Source: Aquiluna sp. (GTDB lineage Bacteria > Actinomycetota > Actinomycetes > Actinomycetales > Microbacteriaceae). From it: a stretch of DNA of 64,000 nt. Below the pieces are notes generated by a model. The model searched no databases, had not been told where the DNA came from, and saw nothing but the letters and a program-made list of their open reading frames with translations. The DNA is taken from the NCBI GenBank assembly GCA_028095925.1, contig JAOHCW010000001.1:124001-188000 (forward strand), read 5' to 3'. Shown here piece by piece: positions 31,317-40,534 of this stretch; within the stretch, counting starts at the first letter, position 1; each line of letters opens with the position of its first letter. The position numbers were made by a program, and so were the translations under genes.

Positions 31317-32423
31317 ATGGATTCCGAAAAAGCAGAAATGCAGAGATTTTTCGCGGTTATTCCAGCCGGCGGAATTGGCTCAAGGCTTTGGCCAATGTCC
31401 AGGGCAAACGCTCCAAAGTTTTTGCATGACCTAACTGGCAATGGCCAGACCCTGCTTCAGGACACCTGGGACCGCCTGCAGCCATTAGCCGCCGGTCGCA
31501 CAATGGTCGTCACTGGCGACGTGCACGCAAGAGCGGTTGCCGATCAGCTTCCTGAGCTCGACTTCTCCAATGTCATTTTGGAACCATCGCCAAGAGATTC
31601 AACAGCGGCAATTGCGCTTGCCGCTGCAGTTCTTGCCCAGCGCGAGCCTGATGTGATCATTGGCTCATTTGCAGCGGACCATGTCATAAATGATGCCGCG
31701 GCATTTCACAAGACAGTCGAAGAGGCCGTCAAGGTAGCAGCAACGGGAAAAATCGTCACAATAGGCCTAAAGCCAACCGAGGCGTCGGTTGCCTTCGGGT
31801 ACATCAAAAAAGGTAAGCGCCTTGCAACCGACACAGCCTGCGAGGTCTTGGAGTTTGTCGAGAAGCCGGACATTGCAACCGCTCGTCGCTATGTCGCAAG
31901 CGACGACTACCTCTGGAACGCTGGCATGTTTATCGCTCCGGCAGCGAAGCTTTTGGAAGTCTTGGCAAAGACGCAGCCGACCCTCCACAGCGGAGTAATT
32001 GAACTGGCAAAGGCCTGGGACACCGACGAGCGCGACAAGGTCATGGAAAAGATCTGGCCGACCCTCACAAAGATTGCAATCGATTACTCCGTCGCAGAAC
32101 CTGCTGCCCGCGACGGGGACGTCGCGGTAGTCCCTGGGGATTTTGAGTGGCATGACGTTGGCGACTTCGCTGCCATCGCAGAGTTGCAGTCGCAGGGTCG
32201 TAAAGGCCACCTTGCAGTTCTAGGCTCGGCGCGGGTGCTATCCGATTCCTCCAGCGGCATCCTCGTGAGCGACACCGGCAGGCTCGTTGCACTTATTGGA
32301 CTCGAGGACGTAATCGTCGTCGACACTGCTGATGCATTGCTCGTAACCAGCAAGGAGCACGCTCAAAAAGTTAAGAGCCTTGTGGATTCCTTGCGCGAAT
32401 CCGGACACTCTGAACTTCTCTAA
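31317..32423 (+). CDS. manC: Mannose-1-phosphate guanylyltransferase
   Basis: 368 residues. Makes GDP-mannose for mannosylated lipids and glycans. Visible: FFAVIPAGGIGSRLWPMSRANAPKF (nucleotidyltransferase signature), ILEPSPRDSTAAIALAA, FAADHVI, FVEKPD, YLWNAGMFI. Lacks the isomerase domain of bifunctional ManC/ManA. ATG 31317 is used; ATG 31338 (MQRFFAVIPAGG) is an alternative start. A clear terminator follows 13 bases after the stop, so this is a single-gene unit. Confidence 0.94.
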   Translation: MDSEKAEMQRFFAVIPAGGIGSRLWPMSRANAPKFLHDLTGNGQTLLQDTWDRLQPLAAGRTMVVTGDVHARAVADQLPELDFSNVILEPSPRDSTAAIALAAAVLAQREPDVIIGSFAADHVINDAAAFHKTVEEAVKVAATGKIVTIGLKPTEASVAFGYIKKGKRLATDTACEVLEFVEKPDIATARRYVASDDYLWNAGMFIAPAAKLLEVLAKTQPTLHSGVIELAKAWDTDERDKVMEKIWPTLTKIAIDYSVAEPAARDGDVAVVPGDFEWHDVGDFAAIAELQSQGRKGHLAVLGSARVLSDSSSGILVSDTGRLVALIGLEDVIVVDTADALLVTSKEHAQKVKSLVDSLRESGHSELL

Positions 32424-32435
32424 ATATTTAAACAT

Positions 32436-32459
32436 CTCAGATTGGTAAATCTGAGTTTT
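32436..32459 (+). terminator. Rho-independent terminator after manC
   Basis: CTCAGATT (32436-32443) pairs perfectly with AATCTGAG (32448-32455) across a GGTA loop, followed by TTTT (32456-32459). It separates manC from the nucleoside operon. Confidence 0.88.
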
Positions 32460-32503
32460 CCGGCGGTTTGCCCATTGTTTGCGGAGTAGAGTTTTCACAA
32501 CTC

Positions 32504-32521
32504 GGTACCTACTTAGGTGCC
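32504..32521 (+). promoter_or_regulatory. Dyad in the leader of the nucleoside transport operon
   Basis: GGTACCTA (32504-32511), two bases, TAGGTGCC (32514-32521): a near-perfect 8+8 inverted repeat with one G-T pair, ending 15 bases before AGGAGG. It could be an operator or a leader hairpin. A loosely fitting -10 TAGAGT lies at 32487-32492. Role inferred only from position. Confidence 0.35.
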
Positions 32522-32547
32522 ACTTTCATCTCATTCAGGAGGAAACC

Positions 32548-33639
32548 TTGAAGCTAAAGAATGCATCAGCAGCATTCGCTCTTCTGGGCGCATCCGCTCT
32601 TGTTCTCTCGGGCTGCGCTGCAGCACCAGAGGAAGAGCCGGCCGCGACCAGCACTGCAACTGCAACCGAAGAACCAGCTGCCGAAACAATTGACTTCCTA
32701 GCCTGCGCCGTCTCTGACGAGGGTAGCTGGAACGACAAGTCATTTAACGAGTCAACCTATGACGGACTTGAGGCTGCACAGAGCCAACTGGGCGTTCAAA
32801 TCGATGACGCAGAGTCCAACACACCAGAGGAATTCACACCCAACCTAGAGGCGATGGTTGCGGCTGGCTGTGACATCACATTTGCTGTGGGATTTGGGTT
32901 GGCTGACCCAGTCAACCTAATCGCTGAGGCGAATCCAGGCATGAACTTCGTAAGCATTGATGGGTACTCAGCTCACCCCAACTTGAAGCCTTTGCTCTAC
33001 AACATGGCTGAGTCGAGCTACCTAGCTGGTTACTTGGCTGCCTCATACTCAACAACCAAGGTTGTCAGTACCTATGGTGGTATTCCAATTCCTGCTGTTA
33101 CCGACTTCATGGATGGCTTCTACTACGGAGCTATGGCATGGGGTATGGAAAACGACGTTGAGGTGACCGTAGTCGGCTGGGACCCAGTTGCGATGACGGG
33201 TGACTTCATGGGTGACTTCACGCCGAACTCACTAATTTCGAAGGGTATCGCTCTGTCTCACATCGAAGCGCAAGCCGATGTTGTCTTCCCAGTCGCTGGT
33301 GACCAGTTCGGTGCAGTTTCCGAGGCAATCAAGGAAACCGGTGTTGAAGCAGTAATGATCGGCGTTGACAAAGACATTGCTCTTACCAGCCCTGAATATG
33401 CCGACCTCGTGCTGACCTCAGCGGAGAAGCGCATGACCAATGCTGTTTACGACATCATCGCTGAACTATCTGCAGGCGGAGAGTTCAGTGGCGAGCAGTA
33501 CACAGGCACTCTTGCTAACGGTGGAACCGGCCTAAGTCCGTTCTACGAGTTTGACGCAATGATTGATGACGCCACCAAGGCTCGCCTAGCTGAGCTAGAG
33601 GCCGGCATCATCGCAGGTGAGGTAGACCCTAAGGCCTAA
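32548..33639 (+). CDS. BMP-family nucleoside-binding lipoprotein
   Basis: 363 residues from TTG 32548, supported by a full AGGAGG at 32537-32542; the frame extends further up without purpose. N-terminal signal with lipobox LSGC, then an Ala/Thr/Glu-rich linker and a BMP (Med/PBP1) domain: DEGSWNDKSFNES, GFGLADPVN, SYLAGYLAA, VFPVAGDQFG, GVDKDIA. Family members bind purine and pyrimidine nucleosides. It delivers substrate to the ATPase and permeases that follow. A terminator after it should make its mRNA more abundant than the membrane components. Confidence 0.95.
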   Translation: MKLKNASAAFALLGASALVLSGCAAAPEEEPAATSTATATEEPAAETIDFLACAVSDEGSWNDKSFNESTYDGLEAAQSQLGVQIDDAESNTPEEFTPNLEAMVAAGCDITFAVGFGLADPVNLIAEANPGMNFVSIDGYSAHPNLKPLLYNMAESSYLAGYLAASYSTTKVVSTYGGIPIPAVTDFMDGFYYGAMAWGMENDVEVTVVGWDPVAMTGDFMGDFTPNSLISKGIALSHIEAQADVVFPVAGDQFGAVSEAIKETGVEAVMIGVDKDIALTSPEYADLVLTSAEKRMTNAVYDIIAELSAGGEFSGEQYTGTLANGGTGLSPFYEFDAMIDDATKARLAELEAGIIAGEVDPKA

Positions 33640-33663
33640 ATCACCTAGCAAACTCAGCGAAGG

Positions 33664-33695
33664 GGGCCGCAGGTAAAACTGCGGCCCTTTTCTTT
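33664..33695 (+). terminator. Intercistronic terminator after the binding protein gene
   Basis: GGGCCGCAG (33664-33672) pairs with CTGCGGCCC (33679-33687) across GTAAAA, followed by TTTTCTTT (33688-33695). A strong terminator between the binding-protein gene and its ATPase gene, likely leaky, setting the usual excess of binding protein. Confidence 0.92.
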
Positions 33696-33730
33696 GCCAA
33701 AATAGAGTGTTCGCACAAAGGAGTGCTCAA

Positions 33731-35236
33731 TTGAAACTAGAACTGCGTGGAATCACAAAGCGCTTCGGCACGCTCGTCGCCAATGACGCCATTGACCTTG
33801 TAGTCGAGCCCGGGGAGATTCACGCCCTGCTCGGGGAAAACGGTGCCGGCAAGTCCACCCTGATGAATGTCCTATACGGCCTCTATGACCCCGACGAGGG
33901 TGAGGTCTTGCTGGATGACAAACCTCAAAGCTTTGACGGTCCCGGCGATGCCATGGAGGCGGGCATCGGAATGGTGCACCAACACTTCATGCTGATTCCT
34001 GTCTTTACCGTGGCGGAGAATGTTGCCCTGGGTCAGGAGCCAACTAAGGCTCTGGGCGCTCTCGACATAGCAGAGGCAAAAAAGCGCGTTGAAGATATTT
34101 CCGAGCGCTTCGGGTTCAACGTTGACCCTGATGCGCTCGTCGAGGATCTTCCGGTGGGCGTGCAGCAGCGGGTGGAGATCATCAAGGCGCTTTCTAGAGA
34201 TGCCAGAGTGTTGGTGCTCGACGAGCCGACTGCAGTCTTGACTCCGCAGGAAACCGATGAGCTTATGGAAATCATGCGGCAATTGGCTTCGAGTGGGACA
34301 TCAATCGTCTTCATCACTCACAAGCTTCGTGAGGTAAAGGCCGTAGCCAACAAAATCACTGTGATTCGTTTGGGCAAGGTTGTGGGCACCGCAAAGCCGG
34401 ATGCCTCAACCTCTGAACTTGCCTCCATGATGGTGGGTCGTGAAGTCGGTCTTACGGTGGAGAAAAGTTCAAAGCAGGTGGGCGATGTTGTTCTCAGCGT
34501 TGAGAACCTGGCTGTCTTGGATGATCGTGGCCAACGCGCGGTAAACGGCGTGAGCTTTGATGTGAGAGCTGGAGAGATTCTTGCCGTTGCTGGTGTTCAA
34601 GGTAACGGGCAGACCGAACTGGCAGAGGCAATTATGGGTTTGAGATCAGCCTTGACAGGCTTTGGCAAAATCACGATCAAGGGCTCGGATATGACTGGGT
34701 CATCTGTCCGGCAAGTGCTGGAAAGTGGAGTCGGTTACATACCTGAGGACAGAACCTCAGATGGCGTTGTTGGCGCCTTCACAATTGCCGAGAACATGAT
34801 GATCAACTCCTCTTACACTTCGCGTTTTACAAAGGGAGTCAATATCAACTTCTCCGCTCGCAGGAAAATAGCAGACGAGTTGGTCAAGGAGTTTGATGTG
34901 AGGACTCCATCGGCTGAAACGCTTGCTGGCAAGCTATCTGGTGGCAACCAGCAAAAGGTTGTTGTTGCCAGAGAACTCTCTAGGGATGTTGATCTCCTAA
35001 TTGCGTCGCAGCCCACTCGCGGCGTGGATGTTGGCTCAATCGAGTTCATCCACGAGCGCATCGTTATCGAGCGCGATAAGGGCAAGGCTGTTGTCCTGGT
35101 CTCCACCGAACTAGATGAGGTGCTGGCTTTGGCAGACAGAATTGCTGTCATGTATCGAGGCAAGATAGTTGACATTGTTAGCCCCGAAACTTCGAGAGAG
35201 CAGTTAGGAAAGCTAATGGCGGGAGTAGCAGCATGA
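33731..35236 (+). CDS. Nucleoside ABC importer ATP-binding protein (two cassettes)
   Basis: 501 residues from TTG 33731, chosen because AAAGGAG at 33717-33723 lies 7 bases upstream; the GTG at 33707 has none. Two tandem ATPase domains. First: LLGENGAGKSTL, signature PVGVQQRVEI, Walker B VLVLDEPTAVLTP. Second: degenerate Walker A GVQGNGQTE (no Lys), intact LSGGNQQKVVVAREL, Walker B LLIASQPTRGVD with Gln in place of Glu. One working and one degenerate site is the rule in RbsA-type and BMP-linked importers. Confidence 0.95.
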   Translation: MKLELRGITKRFGTLVANDAIDLVVEPGEIHALLGENGAGKSTLMNVLYGLYDPDEGEVLLDDKPQSFDGPGDAMEAGIGMVHQHFMLIPVFTVAENVALGQEPTKALGALDIAEAKKRVEDISERFGFNVDPDALVEDLPVGVQQRVEIIKALSRDARVLVLDEPTAVLTPQETDELMEIMRQLASSGTSIVFITHKLREVKAVANKITVIRLGKVVGTAKPDASTSELASMMVGREVGLTVEKSSKQVGDVVLSVENLAVLDDRGQRAVNGVSFDVRAGEILAVAGVQGNGQTELAEAIMGLRSALTGFGKITIKGSDMTGSSVRQVLESGVGYIPEDRTSDGVVGAFTIAENMMINSSYTSRFTKGVNINFSARRKIADELVKEFDVRTPSAETLAGKLSGGNQQKVVVARELSRDVDLLIASQPTRGVDVGSIEFIHERIVIERDKGKAVVLVSTELDEVLALADRIAVMYRGKIVDIVSPETSREQLGKLMAGVAA

Positions 35237-36456
35237 GCGAATCACCAGACCGCTTTTCTCAAGCATTAAAGGAAATTCTTTCCGGCGGCTTCACCCGCAC
35301 GGTGCTTTCGATCATTCTGGGTTTTCTAGTCGGTGCTCTGTTCATGATTGGTTCCGATAAGGCATTCATCGAGTCCTTGGGTTACTTTTTCTCCCGTCCC
35401 GGTGACGCTCTCGGTGCGGCATTTGCAGTGGTTACCGAAGGTTACGGTTCGCTGTTTCGAGGGTCAATTTTTAATGGTGAGGCGGAGACTTTTGAAAAGG
35501 CCATTAGACCGCTAACCGAGACCCTGCGGCTAGCCGCGCCGCTGATACTGGCTGGGCTTGGAATTGGGCTTACTTTTAGGGTCGGAATGTTCAACATTGG
35601 TGGAACGGGCCAGATCATCTCAGGAATGATCTGGGCAACATTTGTAGCAACAAGGCTTGAGTTGCCTTTTATCATTCACACCGTTGTAGCAGTGATTGCG
35701 GGAGTGCTGGGAGCCGCTCTACTGGGAGCTCTAACGGGCTTTCTTAAGGCGCGCACAGGGGCGCACGAGGTGATTTTGACCATTATGTTCAACTACATAA
35801 TGTTCAACTTCTTCAATTTCCTTTTGAAGGACCCTCTACTACTCGGCGAAGAGGCTTCAACTGGAAATGCCAAGGCAGACCCCGCAGCTGCTTCGGCCGT
35901 GTTGCCCAAGATTCTTGGGGACAACTACAACTTGCACTGGGGCTTCATTCTGGCCTTGGCGGCAGTCTTCGCATTCTGGTGGCTAATGGAGCGATCAACA
36001 ATCGGCTTTAGATTGAGGATGGTGGGGGAAAATCCCGATGCGGCCAGGTCGGCCGGCGTAAGTGTGGAACGGGTATACATCCTTGCGATGGGTCTTTCCG
36101 CTGCTTTTGTTGGGCTGGCAGCCGCCAACCAGTCACTTGCCTCACCTCTTGGCCTTTTCCCAAGCGCTCACGCGAACATTGGATTTGACGCCATTACAGT
36201 CGCTCTCCTTGGGGGCTCTAATGCCCCTGGAATTTTGCTGGCGGGCCTCCTCTTTGGCGCTTTCAAGGCCGGGGCGCCATCGATGCAGGTGTTTGGTGTC
36301 TCGCCTGAGGTTCTAGGGATTGTTCAGGGGGCCATTGTCCTCTTCATTGCGGCGCCTCCCTTGATTCGAATGCTCTTCAGGCTTCCGCCTCCCCAAACTA
36401 CTTCAGTTCTGTCAGACATCCGACAAAAACTTATGAGGAGAGGGGGTGCCAAGTGA
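35233..36456 (+). CDS. Nucleoside ABC importer permease 1
   Basis: 407 residues, about nine membrane helices, BPD_transp_2 family. Visible: GLGIGLTFRVGMFNIGGTGQ, ARTGAHEVILTIMFNYIM, and the cytoplasmic loop GFRLRMVGENPDAARSAGV contacting the ATPase. ATG overlaps the ATPase stop by 4 bases. Works with permease 2 and the BMP lipoprotein. Confidence 0.94.
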   Translation: MSESPDRFSQALKEILSGGFTRTVLSIILGFLVGALFMIGSDKAFIESLGYFFSRPGDALGAAFAVVTEGYGSLFRGSIFNGEAETFEKAIRPLTETLRLAAPLILAGLGIGLTFRVGMFNIGGTGQIISGMIWATFVATRLELPFIIHTVVAVIAGVLGAALLGALTGFLKARTGAHEVILTIMFNYIMFNFFNFLLKDPLLLGEEASTGNAKADPAAASAVLPKILGDNYNLHWGFILALAAVFAFWWLMERSTIGFRLRMVGENPDAARSAGVSVERVYILAMGLSAAFVGLAAANQSLASPLGLFPSAHANIGFDAITVALLGGSNAPGILLAGLLFGAFKAGAPSMQVFGVSPEVLGIVQGAIVLFIAAPPLIRMLFRLPPPQTTSVLSDIRQKLMRRGGAK

Positions 36457-37709
36457 GCCAAATTCAATTAGCAAAAGAAGAGCGAATTGGTTTCAAATCG
36501 CCAATCACAATGGCGTCCATCGGTGTATTCGTAATTATCTTCTTCGGAGTACTCGGCCGCGAGGGCGAGACAGTCTTTGAGATTTCACGCCGAGCAGACC
36601 TAATCCAGTTGCCATCGATTTCAATTGGGTCTTCCAGTCTGGGTTGGGTCTCTGGGATATTGCTGCTTCTAATTGCGGGCTATTCGCTCAGCTCGTCGCT
36701 CAAAAACCGTAAGACTCCGCTGTGGGTCTCGGTGCTCTACGGAGCTATTGGTGTAATCGCACTACTGGGCTGGTTAGCTGCCGGTAATCAGGTCCCCCTC
36801 ACTTTCATAATTGGTACCTCGTTGGTCTTGGCAGTACCGATTGTCCTGGGGGCAATGGGTGGCTTGATGTGCGAGCGAGTGGGTGTGACGAACATCGCGA
36901 TTGAGGCACAGCTGCTAGCAGGCGCCTTCATGGCAGCGGTTGTCTCATCCATTACAGACAATTTCTTCCTTGGACTTATTAGCGCCATGATCGGAGGTGC
37001 ACTCGTTTCGTTGGTCCTAGCAGTATTCGCAATTAAGTACCTTGCTCAACAGATCATCGTGGGTGTTGTCCTGAACGTTTTAGTTATAGGCATAACAAGC
37101 TTCCTATTTCAGCAGTGGCTTACCCAAGACGCCGAAAACGTGAATTTTCCAGGCACGCTAGACATCATCAAGATTCCTTTCCTGAGCGATATTCCAGTCA
37201 TCGGCCCGGTGATTTTTGAGAACCGAATTACAGTTTTTGTGGCCCTGATTTTTGTTCCCACCCTCTACTTCATTCTCTTCAGGACCAAGCTGGGCTTGAG
37301 GGCGAGGGCAGTGGGTGAGCATCCGCTGGCAGCCGACACTGTGGGAATTAACGTTGGCAGAACAAGATTCTGGTGGGTGACCATGGGCGGCATGTCGGCA
37401 GGTCTGGGAGGCGCGGCGCTAACAATTGGAAACGCTGGGGCCTTCGGTCGGGAGATGGCTGGTGGCTTCGGGTTTATTGCTCTCGCGGTTGTAATTCTCG
37501 GCCGCTGGCACCCAATCTCGGCGGCGCTTGCTGCACTGCTTTTCGGCTTCTCAATAATTCTGAGGGTTTGGGCAAATCAGGTGAGCCCAGGAATACCTAC
37601 CGACTTCATAATTATGGTTCCCTACGTTGTCACAGTTATTGCGGTTGTCGCCTTTGTCGGCCAATCCAGACCGCCGAAGGCGCTCGCAATTCCTTACACG
37701 AAGGGGTAA
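36453..37709 (+). CDS. Nucleoside ABC importer permease 2
   Basis: 418 residues, about ten helices, same superfamily as permease 1. Visible: GGLMCERVGVTNIAIEAQLLAGAF, YLAQQIIVGVVLN, and the ATPase-contact loop LRARAVGEHPLAADTVGI. GTG start overlaps permease 1 by 4 bases. Two bases separate its stop from the cdd start, tying import directly to catabolic enzymes. Confidence 0.94.
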   Translation: MSQIQLAKEERIGFKSPITMASIGVFVIIFFGVLGREGETVFEISRRADLIQLPSISIGSSSLGWVSGILLLLIAGYSLSSSLKNRKTPLWVSVLYGAIGVIALLGWLAAGNQVPLTFIIGTSLVLAVPIVLGAMGGLMCERVGVTNIAIEAQLLAGAFMAAVVSSITDNFFLGLISAMIGGALVSLVLAVFAIKYLAQQIIVGVVLNVLVIGITSFLFQQWLTQDAENVNFPGTLDIIKIPFLSDIPVIGPVIFENRITVFVALIFVPTLYFILFRTKLGLRARAVGEHPLAADTVGINVGRTRFWWVTMGGMSAGLGGAALTIGNAGAFGREMAGGFGFIALAVVILGRWHPISAALAALLFGFSIILRVWANQVSPGIPTDFIIMVPYVVTVIAVVAFVGQSRPPKALAIPYTKG

Positions 37710-37711
37710 TT

Positions 37712-38101
37712 GTGGAGATCGACTGGGTAGAGCTAACAGATTCGGCGAAGGCCGCAATGGCTAAGGCCTATGCCCCCTACTCGAAATTTCCGGTGGGGGC
37801 CGCTGCTCTCACAACCGACGGCCGCATTATCAGCGGAGCAAACGTTGAGAACGCTTCCTACGGCTTGGGTCTGTGTGCTGAGTGCTCGCTCGTTAGCGAA
37901 CTCTTTCGCACCGGCGGCGGCAAGCTTGCCGCTTTTGCCTGTGTCGACGGTAACGGCGAGCCGCTGATGCCCTGCGGAAGGTGCAGGCAGCTGCTCTACG
38001 AACACTCCGCGGAGGGAATGCTCCTGCAGACAACGGTTGGAATCAAGACAATTCAAGAGGTGCTGCCAGAGGCCTTCGGACCTGAGGATCTGAATCGATG
38101 A
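37712..38101 (+). CDS. cdd: Cytidine deaminase
   Basis: 129 residues from GTG 37712. Deaminates cytidine and deoxycytidine to (deoxy)uridine. Zinc site in NASYGLGLCAECS (Cys-Ala-Glu) and MPCGRCRQLL (two Cys); PYSKFPVGAA is the family N-terminal motif. A longer frame begins at 37373 inside the permease gene and is only overlap. Overlaps deoA by 4 bases. Confidence 0.97.
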   Translation: MEIDWVELTDSAKAAMAKAYAPYSKFPVGAAALTTDGRIISGANVENASYGLGLCAECSLVSELFRTGGGKLAAFACVDGNGEPLMPCGRCRQLLYEHSAEGMLLQTTVGIKTIQEVLPEAFGPEDLNR

Positions 38102-39375
38102 GTTTTTCCGCAGTCGAGCTAATCATCAAAAAGCGTGAGCACGAAGTGCTGACCACCGATGAAATCAACTGGCTTGTCGACGCCTATACAAAGGGTGTGG
38201 TTGCTGACGAGCAGATGTCTGCCATGGCAATGGCCATCCTGCTCAATGGCATGGAGCGCAGGGAGATTCTCGACCTGACCATGGCGATGATCGCTTCGGG
38301 TGAGCGCCTGGATTTCTCCGGTCTTTCAAAGCCCACTGCTGACAAGCACTCAACAGGAGGAGTTGGGGACAAAATAACCCTGCCGCTTGCTCCGCTGGTC
38401 GCCTCCTATGGGGTAGCGGTCCCTCAGCTCTCGGGCAGGGGCCTAGGTCACACCGGTGGCACGCTGGACAAGCTTGAGGCTATTTCGGGCTGGCAGGCAG
38501 GCCTATCGAACACGGAGCTTTACAGCCAGCTCGCCGAGGTTGGAGCTGTGGTGTGTGCGGCGGGCAGCGGGTTGGCGCCTGCTGACAAGAAGCTCTATGC
38601 ACTTCGAGATGTAACTGGAACGGTCGAGGCGATTCCGCTAATCGCATCATCAATCATGAGCAAGAAGATTGCCGAGGGAACCTCAGCTCTGGTCTTGGAT
38701 GTAAAGGTTGGTTCTGGCGCATTCATGAAGACTCTCGACAGAGCCGGCGAGCTTGCTAAGACCCTTGTGCAGATTGGGCAGGACGCGGGGGTCAAGACCT
38801 CGGCGCTACTGACCGATATGTCAACCCCGCTTGGCCTCAAGATTGGTAATGCCCTGGAGGTTGAGGAGTCCATTGAGGTGCTGACTGGCGGTGGCCCAAC
38901 GGACGTGATCGAGATTACGGTGGAGCTGGCAAAGGAGATGCTGGCTCACAGCGGCATCAATGATGTTGACCCCGTAGAGAACCTTCAAAATGGGAAGGCC
39001 ATTGATGTCTTCCGCAAGATGATCTCGGCCCAGGGCGGAGACTTAGATGCCGAGCTACCCAAGGCGAAAGAATTCCACACCATCCGCGCAACAGGATCGG
39101 GCTTTATTTCCCGTCTGGATGCGCTAGCTGTCGGCGTCGCATCCTGGCGCCTAGGTGCCGGAAGAGAGCGCAAGGAGGACGCGGTCCAGTTTGGGGCAGG
39201 TGTTGAACTCCATGCACAGCTGGGCGACACCATAGAAGAGGGCGATGCCCTGATGACCCTCTACACTGACACTCCTGAGAAGTTCGAGAGGGCAATCGAA
39301 TTGGCCTCCAGTGCCGTTGATTTTTCTCAGCAAGCCCCGCCGAAGCGCGAGATGATTCTCGGGCGAGTTAGTTAG
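38098..39375 (+). CDS. deoA: Thymidine (pyrimidine-nucleoside) phosphorylase
   Basis: 425 residues. Splits thymidine or deoxyuridine with phosphate into base and deoxyribose 1-phosphate. Visible: DKHSTGGVGDKITLPLAPLVA (phosphate site), SGRGLGHTGGTLDKLEAI (family signature), ADKKLYALRDVTGTVE and the C-terminal barrel domain. ATG overlaps the cdd stop by 4 bases. Sits between deaminases, consistent with full catabolism of imported pyrimidine nucleosides. Confidence 0.97.
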   Translation: MSFSAVELIIKKREHEVLTTDEINWLVDAYTKGVVADEQMSAMAMAILLNGMERREILDLTMAMIASGERLDFSGLSKPTADKHSTGGVGDKITLPLAPLVASYGVAVPQLSGRGLGHTGGTLDKLEAISGWQAGLSNTELYSQLAEVGAVVCAAGSGLAPADKKLYALRDVTGTVEAIPLIASSIMSKKIAEGTSALVLDVKVGSGAFMKTLDRAGELAKTLVQIGQDAGVKTSALLTDMSTPLGLKIGNALEVEESIEVLTGGGPTDVIEITVELAKEMLAHSGINDVDPVENLQNGKAIDVFRKMISAQGGDLDAELPKAKEFHTIRATGSGFISRLDALAVGVASWRLGAGRERKEDAVQFGAGVELHAQLGDTIEEGDALMTLYTDTPEKFERAIELASSAVDFSQQAPPKREMILGRVS

Positions 39376-39382
39376 GAACCCA

Positions 39383-40462
39383 TTGGACATTCAGTCGCTA
39401 CCCAAGATTTCGTTGCATGACCACCTAGATGGCGGCTTGAGACCTCAGACCATTGTTGAACTGGCAGATGGTGTCGGCCACAAACTCCCGGCCGAGTCGG
39501 CTGTGGAGTTGGCGAATTGGTTTTCTGAGGTCTGTAACTCCGGCTCGCTTGTGAAGTACCTTGAGGCCTTTGATCACACCGTTGCCGTTATGCAGACCCG
39601 TGAGGGTCTTGAGCGGGTCGCCTATGAGTCGGTCATGGACCTTGCAGAAGACGGCGTCATCTACGGTGAGTTGCGCTGGGCTCCAGAGCAGCACCTCGCA
39701 GGAGGACTCTCGCTAGATGAAACGGTCGAGGCTGTGCAGGATGGTCTCGAACGGGCCATGGAAGAGATTAGCGACCGCGGCGGATTCATCCGAACCGGGC
39801 AGCTTGTGACCGCAATGCGTCATGCCGACCGCGGCCTTGAGATTGCAGAGTTAGCAGTCCGACACCGCAACAACGGTGTTGTCGGCTTTGACATTGCAGG
39901 TGCGGAAAAGGGCTTTTTGCCATCAAGACACAAGGCGGCTTTTGACTATCTGGCATCGGAGCTCTTTCCCGTGACTGTTCATGCCGGCGAGGCTGACGGG
40001 GTTGAGTCCATCAAAGACGCAATAGTCTCTGGGCGAGCGCTCAGGCTGGGCCACGGTGTGCGTCTGATTGAGGACATCATGTTCTCGCGCACTGAGGGCG
40101 ACACCGATCTGGTTGTTTTGGGGCCCGTTGCCCAGTGGGTCCACGATCGCGAGGTTGTTCTCGAGACCTCTCCCTCCTCAAACCTTCAGACCGGGGCTTT
40201 TGCGATGATGGGGGACACAATGGGGGACCACCCATTTGATGTGCTCTATGACCTCGGCTTCAAGGTGACAGTGAATACCGACAACCGCCTTATGAGCGGC
40301 ACGAGCCTTACAAGGGAGCTTGAGATTCTGGTGGACACCTTTGGATACACCATCGCAGACCTAGAGCAGTTCCAGCTAAATGCCGCTCAGGCAGCCTTCC
40401 AGGGCCTGCCCGAGCGCGAGGAACTCATGGACATGATCGAACTGGGTTTCGCTCGCGCCTAA
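39383..40462 (+). CDS. add: Adenosine deaminase
   Basis: 359 residues. Converts adenosine to inosine, which the PNP encoded at 43 kb can split. Metal ligands HDHLDGG (His-x-His), TVHAGEAD (His with catalytic Glu), RLGHGVRL (His) and NTDNRLMSG (Asp). TTG start at 39383, 7 bases after deoA. Last gene of the nucleoside operon by spacing. Confidence 0.96.
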   Translation: MDIQSLPKISLHDHLDGGLRPQTIVELADGVGHKLPAESAVELANWFSEVCNSGSLVKYLEAFDHTVAVMQTREGLERVAYESVMDLAEDGVIYGELRWAPEQHLAGGLSLDETVEAVQDGLERAMEEISDRGGFIRTGQLVTAMRHADRGLEIAELAVRHRNNGVVGFDIAGAEKGFLPSRHKAAFDYLASELFPVTVHAGEADGVESIKDAIVSGRALRLGHGVRLIEDIMFSRTEGDTDLVVLGPVAQWVHDREVVLETSPSSNLQTGAFAMMGDTMGDHPFDVLYDLGFKVTVNTDNRLMSGTSLTRELEILVDTFGYTIADLEQFQLNAAQAAFQGLPEREELMDMIELGFARA

Positions 40463-40481
40463 AGCCAAGATGAACAGTGTG

Positions 40482-40523
40482 TTTACTCTTCTGGGGTTGG
40501 GCATAAAAACCGCAGCTAGCTGC
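40482..40523 (+). promoter_or_regulatory. Possible promoter and palindrome before the EIIB gene
   Basis: TTTACT (40482-40487) and TAAAAA (40504-40509) with a 16-base spacer could be a promoter; a perfect 12-base palindrome GCAGCTAGCTGC (40512-40523) follows, ending 11 bases before the GTG start. The palindrome would lie at the transcription start and could be an operator. No Shine-Dalgarno is visible. Confidence 0.3.
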
Positions 40524-40534
40524 TTGTATTAGAT

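Noticed and set aside
37373-37711. Upstream extension of the cdd reading frame by 113 codons
   Set aside because: It lies fully inside the permease 2 gene in another frame; GTG 37712 gives the known cytidine deaminase length and N-terminus.
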